Of a stretch of DNA of 64,000 bases, positions 15,490 to 24,825 are shown in pieces. This DNA is from an uncultured Clostridia bacterium (GTDB taxonomy: Bacteria > Bacillota > Clostridia > UMGS1883): positions 62,001 to 126,000 of the forward strand of contig CAKSNY010000002.1 of NCBI GenBank assembly GCA_934476455.1, read 5' to 3'. A program made the position numbers and the translations under genes. The notes under the pieces were generated by a model that was given only the letters and a program-made list of their open reading frames with translations, ran no database searches and was not told where the DNA came from. Within the stretch, counting starts at the first letter, position 1, and each line of letters opens with the position of its first letter.

Positions 15490-16323
15490 CTATCCGATTA
15501 TTAGCGTTTCACCGCTTTTTATGCGGTACGGCTTATATTCCTGTTCAAAGAATATATCATACGAAGTGGGGTTGATGCAGGTTTTACCGTCAGCAGAGAA
15601 TATAAGCGAATTATACGCCTTAACGTAATCATAAATTTCAATGTTCGTAGCATACCATATATTTTCTTTGCCGCCCATTAAATCACAAAATTTTATAAGT
15701 ATATCCCAATTGTTATTATCGTCAAATTCATAGCTGTGCCCCCACATATAAAACACACGCGGCTGTGCGCGGAATTTTTTTACGGGGTCTTTAAGAAAGG
15801 TGTCGCAAAAAGTAAATAGGTTTTCGTCTGTATGGTGGCAGGTGGGCTTAAGGCGCAGCCAGTCGGTTTCAACGTCAAACTTTCCTGTCGACTGCGTTGT
15901 GCGCGAATATGCTATACCGCAGCCCTTTAAAATGTTTACAACAGTGTCGTTATATGTACCGAACGGGTACGCCATACCGCGCACAACCGTGCCGAAGATT
16001 TTTTCTATATTTTCGCGGTCACCTAAAACCTCGTGCGCCGCTTCCGCAGAGGAAATATCCTGCAAAAACGGATGCGTTAAGGTGTGAACGGCAATTTCGT
16101 GTCCCGAATTTTTATAAAGAGCGAGCGCCTGCGCTTCGGTAAGCCTTTCGTGCGTTGAGGCGGCATTTTCACTGCCGAAAATTCCGCTGTTTATGTTAAA
16201 GGTACATTTAATTCCGCTTTCGTTTATAATATCCATAAGCTTTATGTCGGAGAAAATTCCATCGTCATAGCTAAGTGTAACCGCTCTTAACAGACCGCCC
16301 GGAAAACGCATATGTCTTAACAT
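15490..16323 (-). CDS. Polysaccharide deacetylase family protein, cytosolic-looking
   Basis: A 277-residue protein with a carbohydrate esterase 4-type (NodB) domain. The metal-binding SYDDG (about residues 19-23), HTLTHPFL and YPFGTYND segments are present. The N-terminus has no signal peptide or membrane anchor. CE4 enzymes remove acetyl groups from peptidoglycan, chitin or xylan; without an export signal the substrate is unclear. GAGGTGG lies 4 nt before the ATG. It is probably cotranscribed with the pseudouridine synthase gene. Confidence 0.85.
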   Translation of the reverse strand: MLRHMRFPGGLLRAVTLSYDDGIFSDIKLMDIINESGIKCTFNINSGIFGSENAASTHERLTEAQALALYKNSGHEIAVHTLTHPFLQDISSAEAAHEVLGDRENIEKIFGTVVRGMAYPFGTYNDTVVNILKGCGIAYSRTTQSTGKFDVETDWLRLKPTCHHTDENLFTFCDTFLKDPVKKFRAQPRVFYMWGHSYEFDDNNNWDILIKFCDLMGGKENIWYATNIEIYDYVKAYNSLIFSADGKTCINPTSYDIFFEQEYKPYRIKSGETLIIG

Positions 16324-16428
16324 TTAACCACCTCTTTTTATTTATGCGTTTATTATACATCAGCGGCATTATAAATTCAACAACATTTTAATAAGCTGTT
16401 TAAAAACTAAAATAATGAGTGTTGGGGG

Positions 16429-16499
16429 AGTTGTCAGAGGGGGAAATCCCCTCTGACATAAAAAATGCGGTTTTCGCGGTACACGCCCGCGAAAACCGC
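16429..16499. repeat. Composite hairpin repeat downstream of eno, distal part
   Basis: GTCAGAGGGG (16433-16442) pairs with CCCCTCTGAC (16448-16457), and GCGGTTTTCGCGG (16467-16479) pairs perfectly with CCGCGAAAACCGC (16487-16499). Both modules, including the AGTTGTCAGAGGGG lead-in, recur behind pyk at 2081-2131, where the second module has only one arm. Confidence 0.75.
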
Positions 16500-16538
16500 T
16501 CCTTGCAAGGGCTGGTGCGGTGAGCACCGCGCGAGCAG

Positions 16539-16812
16539 AAGCAGATGTGTCAGCATACGAACACGCCAAAACGGTAAAAAATCAGCTTTTTCTTTGTTGT
16601 CGGTCTTGAAATACGTCAGTATTCCTGCGACCTTTCGCCTTGAAAAATCAAGATTTTTTATCCGTTTTCGGTCAAAGATTTATTGCCTTGGATTTTTATG
16701 TCAATGCAAGGCAAAAACGCAGCTAATGCTTTGTGCATTTGCGAGTATTTTAACACAGCAGTGGCGTGAAAATCCGGGCAATAAACGTGTTCGGATACTA
16801 ACACATCTGCTT
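16539..16812. mobile_element. MITE-like element with imperfect 27-bp terminal inverted repeats
   Basis: The end sequences AAGCAGATGTGT... (16539-16565) and ...ACACATCTGCTT (16786-16812) are inverted repeats matching at 24 of 27 positions. The interior (about 220 bp) carries further inverted repeats, such as AAAACGGTAAAAAATC with GATTTTTTATCCGTTTT, and no credible ORF. It splits the composite repeat that is uninterrupted behind pyk. I see no clear target-site duplication, so movement is inferred from the ends and the interruption. Confidence 0.55.
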
Positions 16813-16814
16813 AA

Positions 16815-16872
16815 GCCCTTGTTCTCAAGCCGAAAGCTCCGAAAGCGGGCTTTTGGCTTGAAGCGTGTCGGT
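16815..16872. repeat. Composite hairpin repeat downstream of eno, proximal part
   Basis: CAAGCCGAAAGCTC (16826-16839) faces GGGCTTTTGGCTTG (16847-16860), a near-perfect 14-bp stem, flanked by CCCTTGTTCT and CGTGTCGGT. It matches 2147-2200 behind pyk. It abuts the eno stop codon and may serve as the eno terminator. Confidence 0.7.
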
Positions 16873-16873
16873 T

Positions 16874-18213
<1,340 letters not shown>

Positions 18214-18226
18214 ATATTCATTTTAT

Positions 18227-19420
18227 TTATCGGCTGACCTTGCTGTAAACCTTGCCGCTTACGGGGGTACCGCAGCGGGCTTTAATAAGCTCGCTCACCG
18301 TTACAAGCTGATAACCCTGCTTTAAAAGATACGGCACAACCGACACAACCGCATCTTTCGTAGGCGAATGTATATCGTGCATAAGAATTATTGCACCGTC
18401 GGACGTGTTTTTCTTTATGCAGTCAAGCGTTTTCGCGGCAGAACGCGTTTTCCAGTCAAGTGTGTCAACAGACCACATAACGGCAGACATAGAAATACTT
18501 GAAAGAACGCTTTTGTTATATGCGCCGTACGGCGGACGGTAAAGCGTGGGGTAAACACCCGCCGCGTTAAAAACGGCGTTGTTTGTCTGCGAAATCTGGC
18601 TTGAAATAACACTCGTGGAGGACTTTTGAAGGTTTACGTGGCTCCAGGTATGGTTTCCTATTTCACAGCCCATATCAACCGCGCGTAAAACCGTGGATTT
18701 ATACCCCGAAACACTGTGCCCCTGTACAAAGAATGTTGCGCGTGCACCGTATTTTTCAAGGGTTGAGAGTATGCTGTCTGTGTATTTGCCGGGACCGTCG
18801 TCAAAGGTCAGTGCAACCATCGGGCGCGACGGGTCTACCCTGCCGCCGCCATAGTACCACCCGACCTTGCTGTAAGATTCTGCCCTGTCATAGGGAACGT
18901 ATATAAACCTTCCGTCGTCGGAAAACATAAGCTGCATAACGTCAGACTTGCGCTTGCTCCATCCTTTTTTTTGCGCGTCCTCTATATAGTCGTTGTAAAC
19001 AGTGTGTTCTCCGCCGCTTTCATCATACATCGTAACGGAAACATCGGAAAGGCTGTAGTACCAGCCCACCTTTCTGTATGCTTCGCCGAGGTCTTTAAAA
19101 ACGGAAAGCGTTCTCCCGTCTGTGGCATACATTGTTATACTAACCTCGTCTAAGGTATCGTACCAGCCTACTTTTCTGTAGGCATCTCTGTAATATGCGG
19201 GGATTTCTATCGTCCTTCCGTCTGTGGCGTACATTGTTATAAGCTGCGCGTCCTCGTAGGTATCGTACCAGCCTACCTTTTTATATTCGTCCGCAACAGA
19301 GGAGGAAACGGTAATCGTGCGTCCGTCAGAAGAATACATCGTAATATCAGACGCCGCAAAGGTTAAAAATGCACTGAAAAACAGGTGCATAGAAAGAAGA
19401 AGACATATTATTCTTTTTGA
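18227..19420 (-). CDS. Secreted polysaccharide deacetylase with five N-terminal repeats
   Basis: About 397 residues. A signal peptide (SKRIICLLLSMHLFFSAFLTFAAS) is followed by five imperfect repeats of about 35 residues, each with a T-M-Y-x-x-D-G-R-like strand and most with Y-x-K-V-G-W-Y. Then comes a CE4 catalytic domain with TFDDGP, HTWSHVNL and RPPYGAYN. It probably de-N-acetylates peptidoglycan or another wall glycan at the cell surface; the repeats may bind wall material. I chose the TTG start because GGGGGTG precedes it by about 6 nt and it begins the signal peptide cleanly; an ATG at 19441 overlapping the ychF stop is the alternative. Confidence 0.85.
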   Translation of the reverse strand, partial: SKRIICLLLSMHLFFSAFLTFAASDITMYSSDGRTITVSSSVADEYKKVGWYDTYEDAQLITMYATDGRTIEIPAYYRDAYRKVGWYDTLDEVSITMYATDGRTLSVFKDLGEAYRKVGWYYSLSDVSVTMYDESGGEHTVYNDYIEDAQKKGWSKRKSDVMQLMFSDDGRFIYVPYDRAESYSKVGWYYGGGRVDPSRPMVALTFDDGPGKYTDSILSTLEKYGARATFFVQGHSVSGYKSTVLRAVDMGCEIGNHTWSHVNLQKSSTSVISSQISQTNNAVFNAAGVYPTLYRPPYGAYNKSVLSSISMSAVMWSVDTLDWKTRSAAKTLDCIKKNTSDGAIILMHDIHSPTKDAVVSVVPYLLKQGYQLVTVSELIKARCGTPVSGKVYSKVSR

Positions 19421-19440
19421 CAAAATATCACCCCCGCGCA

Positions 19441-20538
19441 TTAAACATTGAATCTGAAAAGCACAACGTCGCCGTCGTTCATAACATACTCTTTACCTTC
19501 GCTGCGGACAAGCCCCTTTTCCTTTGCCGCGGCAAGAGAGCCGCACTGTGTTAAATCTTTAAAGGAAACGACCTCGGCTCTTATAAAGCCCTTTTCAAAG
19601 TCGGTATGTATTTTACCGGCAGCCTGGGGCGCTTTTGTGCCCTCTGTAATAGTCCAGGCGCGTACCTCGGGCGTGCCTGCCGTAAGATAGCTGATAAGCC
19701 CCAAAAGCTTGTAGCTTTTTTTAATCAGTCTGTCAAGCCCCGATTCCTTAAGCCCCATTTCTTCAAGGAAAAGCTGCTTTTCGTCAGGCTCAAGCGTGCT
19801 TATTTCTTCCTCTATACGTGCGGATATGGGCAAAACCTCCGCACCCTCGGTACGGGCGATTTCCTCCACCTGTTTTACATAGGAATTATTTTCTATGCCG
19901 TTTTCAAAATCGGTTTCGCTTACATTTGCGGCATACAAAACCGGCTTCATTGTAAGAAGCGAAATTTCGCGTACAATTTCTGCCTCATCCGGCGTTACGC
20001 TGACGGTGCGCGCCGTTTTTCCGCTTTCAAGCGCGGCTTTAAAGCGCTTCCACATTTCAAGCTCCGCAGCATACTTTTTATCGCCCGATTTCATCATTTT
20101 CATCGTGCGGTCTATACGCTTGTCCACGCTTTCAAGGTCTGCAAAAACAAGTTCAAGATTTATTGTTTCTATGTCGCGCACAGGGTCAACGCTGCCGTCT
20201 ACGTGAATGATATTTGTATCGTCAAAGCAGCGCACAACGTGAACTATGGCGTCCACCTCGCGTATATGGGACAAAAACTTGTTGCCCAGCCCCTCACCGC
20301 GGCTGGCACCCTTTACAAGCCCTGCAATATCCACAAATTCAACTATTGCGGGGGTAACCTTTTCGGGGTTGTACATATTTTTTAAAACCTCCAGCCGTTC
20401 ATCCGGTACGCTTACAACGCCGACGTTCGGCTCTATAGTACAAAAGGGGTAATTGGCGCTTTCCGCGCCCGCCTTTGTAATTGCGTTAAAAAGTGTGCTT
20501 TTTCCGACGTTGGGAAGTCCTACTATACCTAATTTCAT
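19441..20538 (-). CDS. ychF: Redox-regulated ATPase YchF (Obg family)
   Basis: A 365-residue Obg-like ATPase. The first residues give G1 as GLPNVGKSTLFNAIT, followed by G3 DIAGLVKGA. The usual guanine-specifying N-K-x-D is NVSE (AANVSETD), which explains ATP preference in this family. A coiled-coil insert lies at about residues 120-200 and a TGS domain at the C-terminus (RAWTITEGTKAPQAAGKIHTDFEKGFIRAEV, shown here as AWTITEGTKAPQAAG then FIRAEV). It associates with ribosomes. The gene is followed directly by the secreted deacetylase gene. Confidence 0.97.
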   Translation of the reverse strand: MKLGIVGLPNVGKSTLFNAITKAGAESANYPFCTIEPNVGVVSVPDERLEVLKNMYNPEKVTPAIVEFVDIAGLVKGASRGEGLGNKFLSHIREVDAIVHVVRCFDDTNIIHVDGSVDPVRDIETINLELVFADLESVDKRIDRTMKMMKSGDKKYAAELEMWKRFKAALESGKTARTVSVTPDEAEIVREISLLTMKPVLYAANVSETDFENGIENNSYVKQVEEIARTEGAEVLPISARIEEEISTLEPDEKQLFLEEMGLKESGLDRLIKKSYKLLGLISYLTAGTPEVRAWTITEGTKAPQAAGKIHTDFEKGFIRAEVVSFKDLTQCGSLAAAKEKGLVRSEGKEYVMNDGDVVLFRFNV

Positions 20539-20756
20539 ATTTATTTACATCTCCTTAGTTTAAAACACAAGGCGCTTTTCCTTTTCGGCAAAAAACAAGC
20601 CGCCCCGACAAATATATTATATCACGCCGAAAAGAAATTATCAACACAAATGTTTCGATATGTTTGTTATAGGATTTTGAAATTTACCGATTATTCACAA
20701 ACAGTACATAAATATTACAAAAGCTTCTGATATATTGGGTTTAACGAAAAAAGTAT

Positions 20757-20784
20757 TTAACAAAAAGCTTTTTTGTGATATAAT
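20757..20784 (+). promoter_or_regulatory. Promoter of the response regulator-kinase-HtrA operon
   Basis: TTAACA (20757-20762), 16-bp spacer, TATAAT (20779-20784), 42 bp before the first gene. The rest of the 287-bp gap towards ychF is AT-rich and shows no other clear structure. Confidence 0.65.
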
Positions 20785-20825
20785 AAAACGGAAGATGAAT
20801 TTTTTACGGAAAAGAGGGGTGCACA

Positions 20826-21524
20826 ATGAAAACTGCCAAAAGAATACTTATAGCCGATGATGATGCAAATATCTGCGAGCTGGTAAGGCTGTATCTTGAA
20901 AAAGAGGGGTACGAAACGGTTGTATGCTTTAACGGTGAAAAGGCGCTGGAGCTTATAAATAACGGCGGAATTGATTTGGCAATACTTGACATTATGATGC
21001 CGAAAAAGGACGGCGTTTCGGTTTGCCGTGAAATACGTGCAAAAAGCGCTATGCCCATAATAATGCTTACGGCAAAGGGCGAAACCTTTGACAAGGTTTT
21101 GTGTTTGGAGCTCGGCGCGGACGATTATATAGTTAAACCGTTTGAGGGGAAAGAGCTTGCCGCACGCGTAAAAGCGGTGCTTCGGCGATATTCGCAAGGA
21201 ACGGAAAGCGCGGAAAAGGTTGTAAGCTATGACAATATTACCGTAAATCTTACGAATTATGAACTGATATTGGGCGGGGAAAGCATAGACGTTCCGCCGA
21301 AGGAGCTGGAGCTTTTATATTACCTTGCGGCACACCCCAACCGTGTGTTTACGCGTGAGCAGCTGCTTGAGGACGTGTGGGGGTTTGACTACTTCGGAGA
21401 TTCCAGAACGGTTGACGTGCACGTAAAAAGGCTTCGCGAAAAGCTGGAGGGCTTTGAAAAAGGCTGGTCGCTTAAAACCGTGTGGAGCGTCGGTTATAAG
21501 TTTGAGGTGAAGCAGGGTGCGTAG
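20826..21524 (+). CDS. OmpR/PhoB-family response regulator
   Basis: A 232-residue DNA-binding response regulator. The receiver domain has the acidic pair DDD near residues 11-13, the phosphoacceptor D55 (LAILDIMMP), T/S at MLTAKG and the conserved Lys in DYIVKPF. The winged-helix output domain (about 130-228) ends with RTVDVHVKRLREK and VGYKFE. It is coupled to the kinase gene by an 8-bp overlap, and an htrA-type protease follows. By analogy with CssRS of Bacillus, it may respond to envelope or secretion stress. Confidence 0.95.
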   Translation: MKTAKRILIADDDANICELVRLYLEKEGYETVVCFNGEKALELINNGGIDLAILDIMMPKKDGVSVCREIRAKSAMPIIMLTAKGETFDKVLCLELGADDYIVKPFEGKELAARVKAVLRRYSQGTESAEKVVSYDNITVNLTNYELILGGESIDVPPKELELLYYLAAHPNRVFTREQLLEDVWGFDYFGDSRTVDVHVKRLREKLEGFEKGWSLKTVWSVGYKFEVKQGA

Positions 21525-22995
21525 GTCGCTTTTTTCACGGATATTTTTTACACAGGTTGCAACGGCGCTCACCGTTATAATTATAATAACGCCCACAATT
21601 TTTATTATGATAGGCAACTATGTTGTCAATTCGCAAAAAACGGATATTTTGCAGGACGCGATGCACGCCTCCTACATAAGCGAGAAGGTTGCGGAACAGA
21701 CAAATAACGAGTCTATGTGGTCTTTTTATAAAATTGGAATAGAGTATATCGGCAGTAAAAGCGCGATTATTGTATTAAATGCGGACGGAAACATCATTGC
21801 AGCCCCGGAAAAAATAGACGGGGTAAACTATACCGCCATTGACAAAAGCTTTATAGAGCCGGTGCGAAGCGGAAAAAACGCCATACAGCTTTATAACAAA
21901 GGAAAAATATTTTCCGAACAGACAATGGTTGCAATCGTTCCGATTATGAAAACGGACGCAATTACCGGGAAAAAAAGCTTTTTGGGCGCGGCGGCTGCGC
22001 TTAGGTCGCTTCCGCAGATACGCTATATTCAAAGAAATATTGTTGCAATAATTACGCTTGCGCAGCTTGTCGCATGGCTTGTGGCGTTTATGGTGTCGTA
22101 TATTATTACGCGCCAGATTACAAACCCGATAAAGAAGATGCGTGTGGCGGCGCAAAGCATTGCTTCCGGAAACTTTAAGGAGCGAATCCCTATAACCTCA
22201 CACGATGAAATAGGGCAGCTTGCGTCAAGCTTTAATTCGATGACGGAGGCACTTAGCGAGCTTGAAACGATGCGTTCGTCGTTTGTGTCGGACGTTTCGC
22301 ACGAGCTGCGCACACCGATGACGGTAATAAGCGGTTTTGTGGAGGGTATTGTGGACGGAACCATTCCGGAAAGCGAGCATAAAAAGTACCTTGGAATTGT
22401 TTTAAGCGAAACTAAAAGACTGAGCCGCCTTGTGTCGGAACTTTTGGAGGCGTCGCGTCTTGAAAGCGGCAAGGTTGTTTTAAACAAAAAAAATATAGAC
22501 CTTAACCGCCTTGTCACGGAAACGGTTATTACGTATGAACAGGCATTGTCGCAAAAAAATATTGACGTTTCGCTTAACCTTGAAAGCGGGGAGTGCATTG
22601 CCTTTGCAGACCGCGACGGCATAAAGCGCGTTTTGATAAATCTTATTGACAATGCGATAAAGTTTACGCCGGAAAACGGAAAAATAATGCTTTCTACGGC
22701 ATATGACGGGCAAAAAACCGTAACAAGCGTGCAAAACAGCGGCGCGGGTATATCGCAGGCGGAGCTTAGGCACATCTGGGAAAGGTTTTACAAAACGGAC
22801 AAAAGCCGCAGTATGGATAAAAAAGGTGTGGGGTTGGGGCTTCACATAGTAAAGACAATAATTGCAAACCACGGCGGAAAGATAGAGGTGCAAAGCGTTG
22901 AAAATGAATATACGCGCTTTACCTTTACACTTGATGCCGGTGAAAAAAATAAGATAGCAGATAACAATGGAAAGGATGATAAAAATGAAAGGTAA
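21517..22995 (+). CDS. Membrane sensor histidine kinase with HAMP domain
   Basis: A 492-residue kinase starting at GTG inside the regulator gene. Transmembrane segments lie near residues 13-35 and 172-197, with an extracytoplasmic sensor of about 135 residues between them. Then come a HAMP domain, HisKA with H262 in FVSDVSHELRTPM, and HATPase_c with N box NLIDNAIKF and G box GVGLGLHIVK. It phosphorylates the upstream regulator. The sensor region has no recognisable named domain to my eye. The stop overlaps the start of the protease gene by 11 bp, which supports a single stress-response operon. Confidence 0.94.
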   Translation: MRRSLFSRIFFTQVATALTVIIIITPTIFIMIGNYVVNSQKTDILQDAMHASYISEKVAEQTNNESMWSFYKIGIEYIGSKSAIIVLNADGNIIAAPEKIDGVNYTAIDKSFIEPVRSGKNAIQLYNKGKIFSEQTMVAIVPIMKTDAITGKKSFLGAAAALRSLPQIRYIQRNIVAIITLAQLVAWLVAFMVSYIITRQITNPIKKMRVAAQSIASGNFKERIPITSHDEIGQLASSFNSMTEALSELETMRSSFVSDVSHELRTPMTVISGFVEGIVDGTIPESEHKKYLGIVLSETKRLSRLVSELLEASRLESGKVVLNKKNIDLNRLVTETVITYEQALSQKNIDVSLNLESGECIAFADRDGIKRVLINLIDNAIKFTPENGKIMLSTAYDGQKTVTSVQNSGAGISQAELRHIWERFYKTDKSRSMDKKGVGLGLHIVKTIIANHGGKIEVQSVENEYTRFTFTLDAGEKNKIADNNGKDDKNER

Positions 22996-24109
22996 AAAAA
23001 CAGTATTGTCCGTATTATCGGGCGCACTTGTGGGAAGTGTTACTGCCGCGTCGATAACGCTTTTTGCCATGGGCGGGGCGCCGTTTTCAAAAAATAAAAC
23101 GCCTGACTTAAGCAGCACACAAAGCACGGCAAACGTAACATATGTTGCGGAGGGAACGGAAAAAAAGAAAATGAGCGTTGAAGAGATCGCAAAAAATGTC
23201 GGTCCGTCAATCGTGGGCATAACCTGCACCACAAAAACGCAAAGCTATTTCGGCACGCAAACCGGAACGCAAAGCGGCAGCGGAATAGTAATTGACGCAA
23301 ACGGAAACATTGTAACAAACTATCACGTTATATCGGGTGGGTCGGATATAAAGGTAAAGCTTAACACCGGCAACGAATACAGCGCAACCGTTGTTGGCGG
23401 CGACGAGAAAACCGATATTGCCGTTATAAAGATTGACGCAAAAGAAGAACTGCACGTAGCAACAATCGGAAATTCGGATGATGTTGAGGTGGGTTCTTTG
23501 GCGGTTGCTATAGGCAACCCGCTTGCGAGCGAACTTTTCGGAACCGTAACGGCGGGCGTTATAAGCGGCGTAAACCGTACGATGACGGTGGGGCAGCGCG
23601 AGATGAACCTTATTCAGACAGACGCGGCAATAAGCCCCGGTAACAGCGGCGGCGCGCTTATTAACAAATACGGCGAGGTAATAGGCATAAACAGCGTAAA
23701 GCTTGTTGATGACGCAGCCGAGGGGTTAGGTTTTGCAATACCGATGAACGAAGCAACGCCCATTATAAAAGACCTTATGCAGTACGGCTATGTAAAAGGC
23801 CGTCCGATGATAGGCGTAAGCGTTCGCGAAATAACAAAGGAGCTTGCATATTACAACAATCTTCTTGTCGACCACGGCTTGTATGTTATGAGCGTAACGG
23901 AGAGCAGCGGTGCGGCAAAAGCCGGACTTACAAGGGGCGATATAATATTGAAGTTTGACGGAAAAGACGTTACAAACTCTACACAGCTTAACACAATCCG
24001 CGACAAGCACAAAGCAGGCGACACCGTAAGTATGACAATTATGCGAGGAAACAGTGAAAAGACGCTGTCAGTAACGCTTACCGAGGATTTAACCGGGAAA
24101 AAGAAATAA
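22985..24109 (+). CDS. HtrA/DegP-type serine protease with PDZ domain
   Basis: A 374-residue membrane-anchored protease and chaperone of the cell envelope. One N-terminal hydrophobic segment (about residues 8-30) is an uncleaved anchor or signal. The trypsin-like domain has the triad H114 (NYHVI), D144 (TDIAVI) and S221 (GNSGGAL), and a single PDZ domain occupies about 275-365. I chose the ATG at 22985 because GGAAAGGATGAT lies just upstream. Position after a two-component system fits a secretion-stress regulon. Confidence 0.95.
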   Translation: MKGKKTVLSVLSGALVGSVTAASITLFAMGGAPFSKNKTPDLSSTQSTANVTYVAEGTEKKKMSVEEIAKNVGPSIVGITCTTKTQSYFGTQTGTQSGSGIVIDANGNIVTNYHVISGGSDIKVKLNTGNEYSATVVGGDEKTDIAVIKIDAKEELHVATIGNSDDVEVGSLAVAIGNPLASELFGTVTAGVISGVNRTMTVGQREMNLIQTDAAISPGNSGGALINKYGEVIGINSVKLVDDAAEGLGFAIPMNEATPIIKDLMQYGYVKGRPMIGVSVREITKELAYYNNLLVDHGLYVMSVTESSGAAKAGLTRGDIILKFDGKDVTNSTQLNTIRDKHKAGDTVSMTIMRGNSEKTLSVTLTEDLTGKKK

Positions 24110-24130
24110 TAATCGGGCAAACAGTTTATT

Positions 24131-24190
24131 AAGGTGAGTTCGAAACCATCCTCACCGCGGATTTATTATCCGCATAAAAAAACTAAGGAG
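24131..24190 (+). promoter_or_regulatory. preQ1-riboswitch-like leader of queT
   Basis: GGTGAG (24133-24138) pairs with CTCACC (24151-24156) around a 12-nt loop, then GCGGAT/ATCCGC forms a second stem. Next comes the tail ATAAAAAAACTAAGGAG (24174-24190), which contains the ribosome-binding site and resembles the A-rich 3' strand of preQ1-I riboswitches (ATAAAAAACTAAGG). The downstream gene is a queuosine-precursor transporter. The extra hairpin between stem and tail is not part of the minimal class I fold as I know it, and I cannot identify the loop-tail pseudoknot, so the class is open. Confidence 0.6.
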
Positions 24191-24198
24191 ATTAAAAA

Positions 24199-24675
24199 AT
24201 GAATAAAAAAACACTTTTTATTACACGCAGCGCGTGTGTTGCCGCAATGTATGTTGCACTGACAATGATAAGCGCGGCTTTCGGGCTTTCAAGCGGGGCG
24301 GTACAGGTAAGAATATCTGAAGCGCTTTGTATTTTACCCGCATTTTTCGGGGCAGCTGTTCCGGGGCTGGGCGTTGGGTGCTTTGCGGCGAATATGATTA
24401 CCGGTGCGCCTTTGTGGGATTGTATAATAGGCTCGCTGGCAACGCTTTTGGGTGCGATAGGTACGTATAAATGGGGAAAAACACCGTTTCACGCGGCAAT
24501 TTTCCCGATAGCTGCAAACACTGTAGCTGTTCCGCTTGTGCTGAGGTATGTTTACAAAGTGCCGGGTGCGCTGTGGGTTTTAGGCGCCGGCGTACTGGCG
24601 GGCGAGGTAATAAGCTGCGGTATTTTGGGCGCGGCGTTGTATGCGGCAGTCAGAAAAAGTAAAAGATTTAAATAA
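24199..24675 (+). CDS. queT: QueT-family queuosine precursor transporter (ECF substrate-binding subunit)
   Basis: A 158-residue membrane protein with about five hydrophobic segments. The signature SGAVQVRISEALCILP (about residues 33-48) and the GSLATLLGA block match QueT, the S component of an energy-coupling-factor transporter for preQ0/preQ1-type precursors. It would pair with shared EcfAA'T modules, which are not in the window. AAGGAG lies 8-9 nt before the ATG inside the riboswitch-like tail, implying translational control by precursor level. Confidence 0.88.
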   Translation: MNKKTLFITRSACVAAMYVALTMISAAFGLSSGAVQVRISEALCILPAFFGAAVPGLGVGCFAANMITGAPLWDCIIGSLATLLGAIGTYKWGKTPFHAAIFPIAANTVAVPLVLRYVYKVPGALWVLGAGVLAGEVISCGILGAALYAAVRKSKRFK

Positions 24676-24682
24676 TAAAAGT

Positions 24683-24724
24683 AAACGGGCGTATAGCAAA
24701 AGTCATCTTGCTATACGCCCGTTT
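24683..24724. terminator. Bidirectional terminator between queT and prfB
   Basis: AAACGGGCGTATAGCAA (24683-24699) pairs perfectly with its complement at 24708-24724 (17 bp, 8-nt loop). It sits 8 bp after the queT stop in the gap between two convergent genes. Confidence 0.85.
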
Positions 24725-24788
24725 GAGCGTTTAAAAATAAATTTTTAATTATAAATTTTGCAGTTTTAAACTATCAATTATAAAATCC

Positions 24789-24820
24789 TTTTTGCGGTCT
24801 GAACTTTTTTAACATCCCCT
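24789..24820 (-). repeat. GGGGATGT repeat, copy C
   Basis: On the minus strand the segment runs AGGGGATGTTAAAAAAG then TTCAGACCGCAAAAA. It matches 1954-1986 at most positions (AGGGGATGTAAAAAAAAG, then CTCAGAACGCAAAAA). It lies just after the prfB stop. Unlike copy A, the closing arm is not visible here. Confidence 0.5.
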
Positions 24821-24825
24821 AATTT

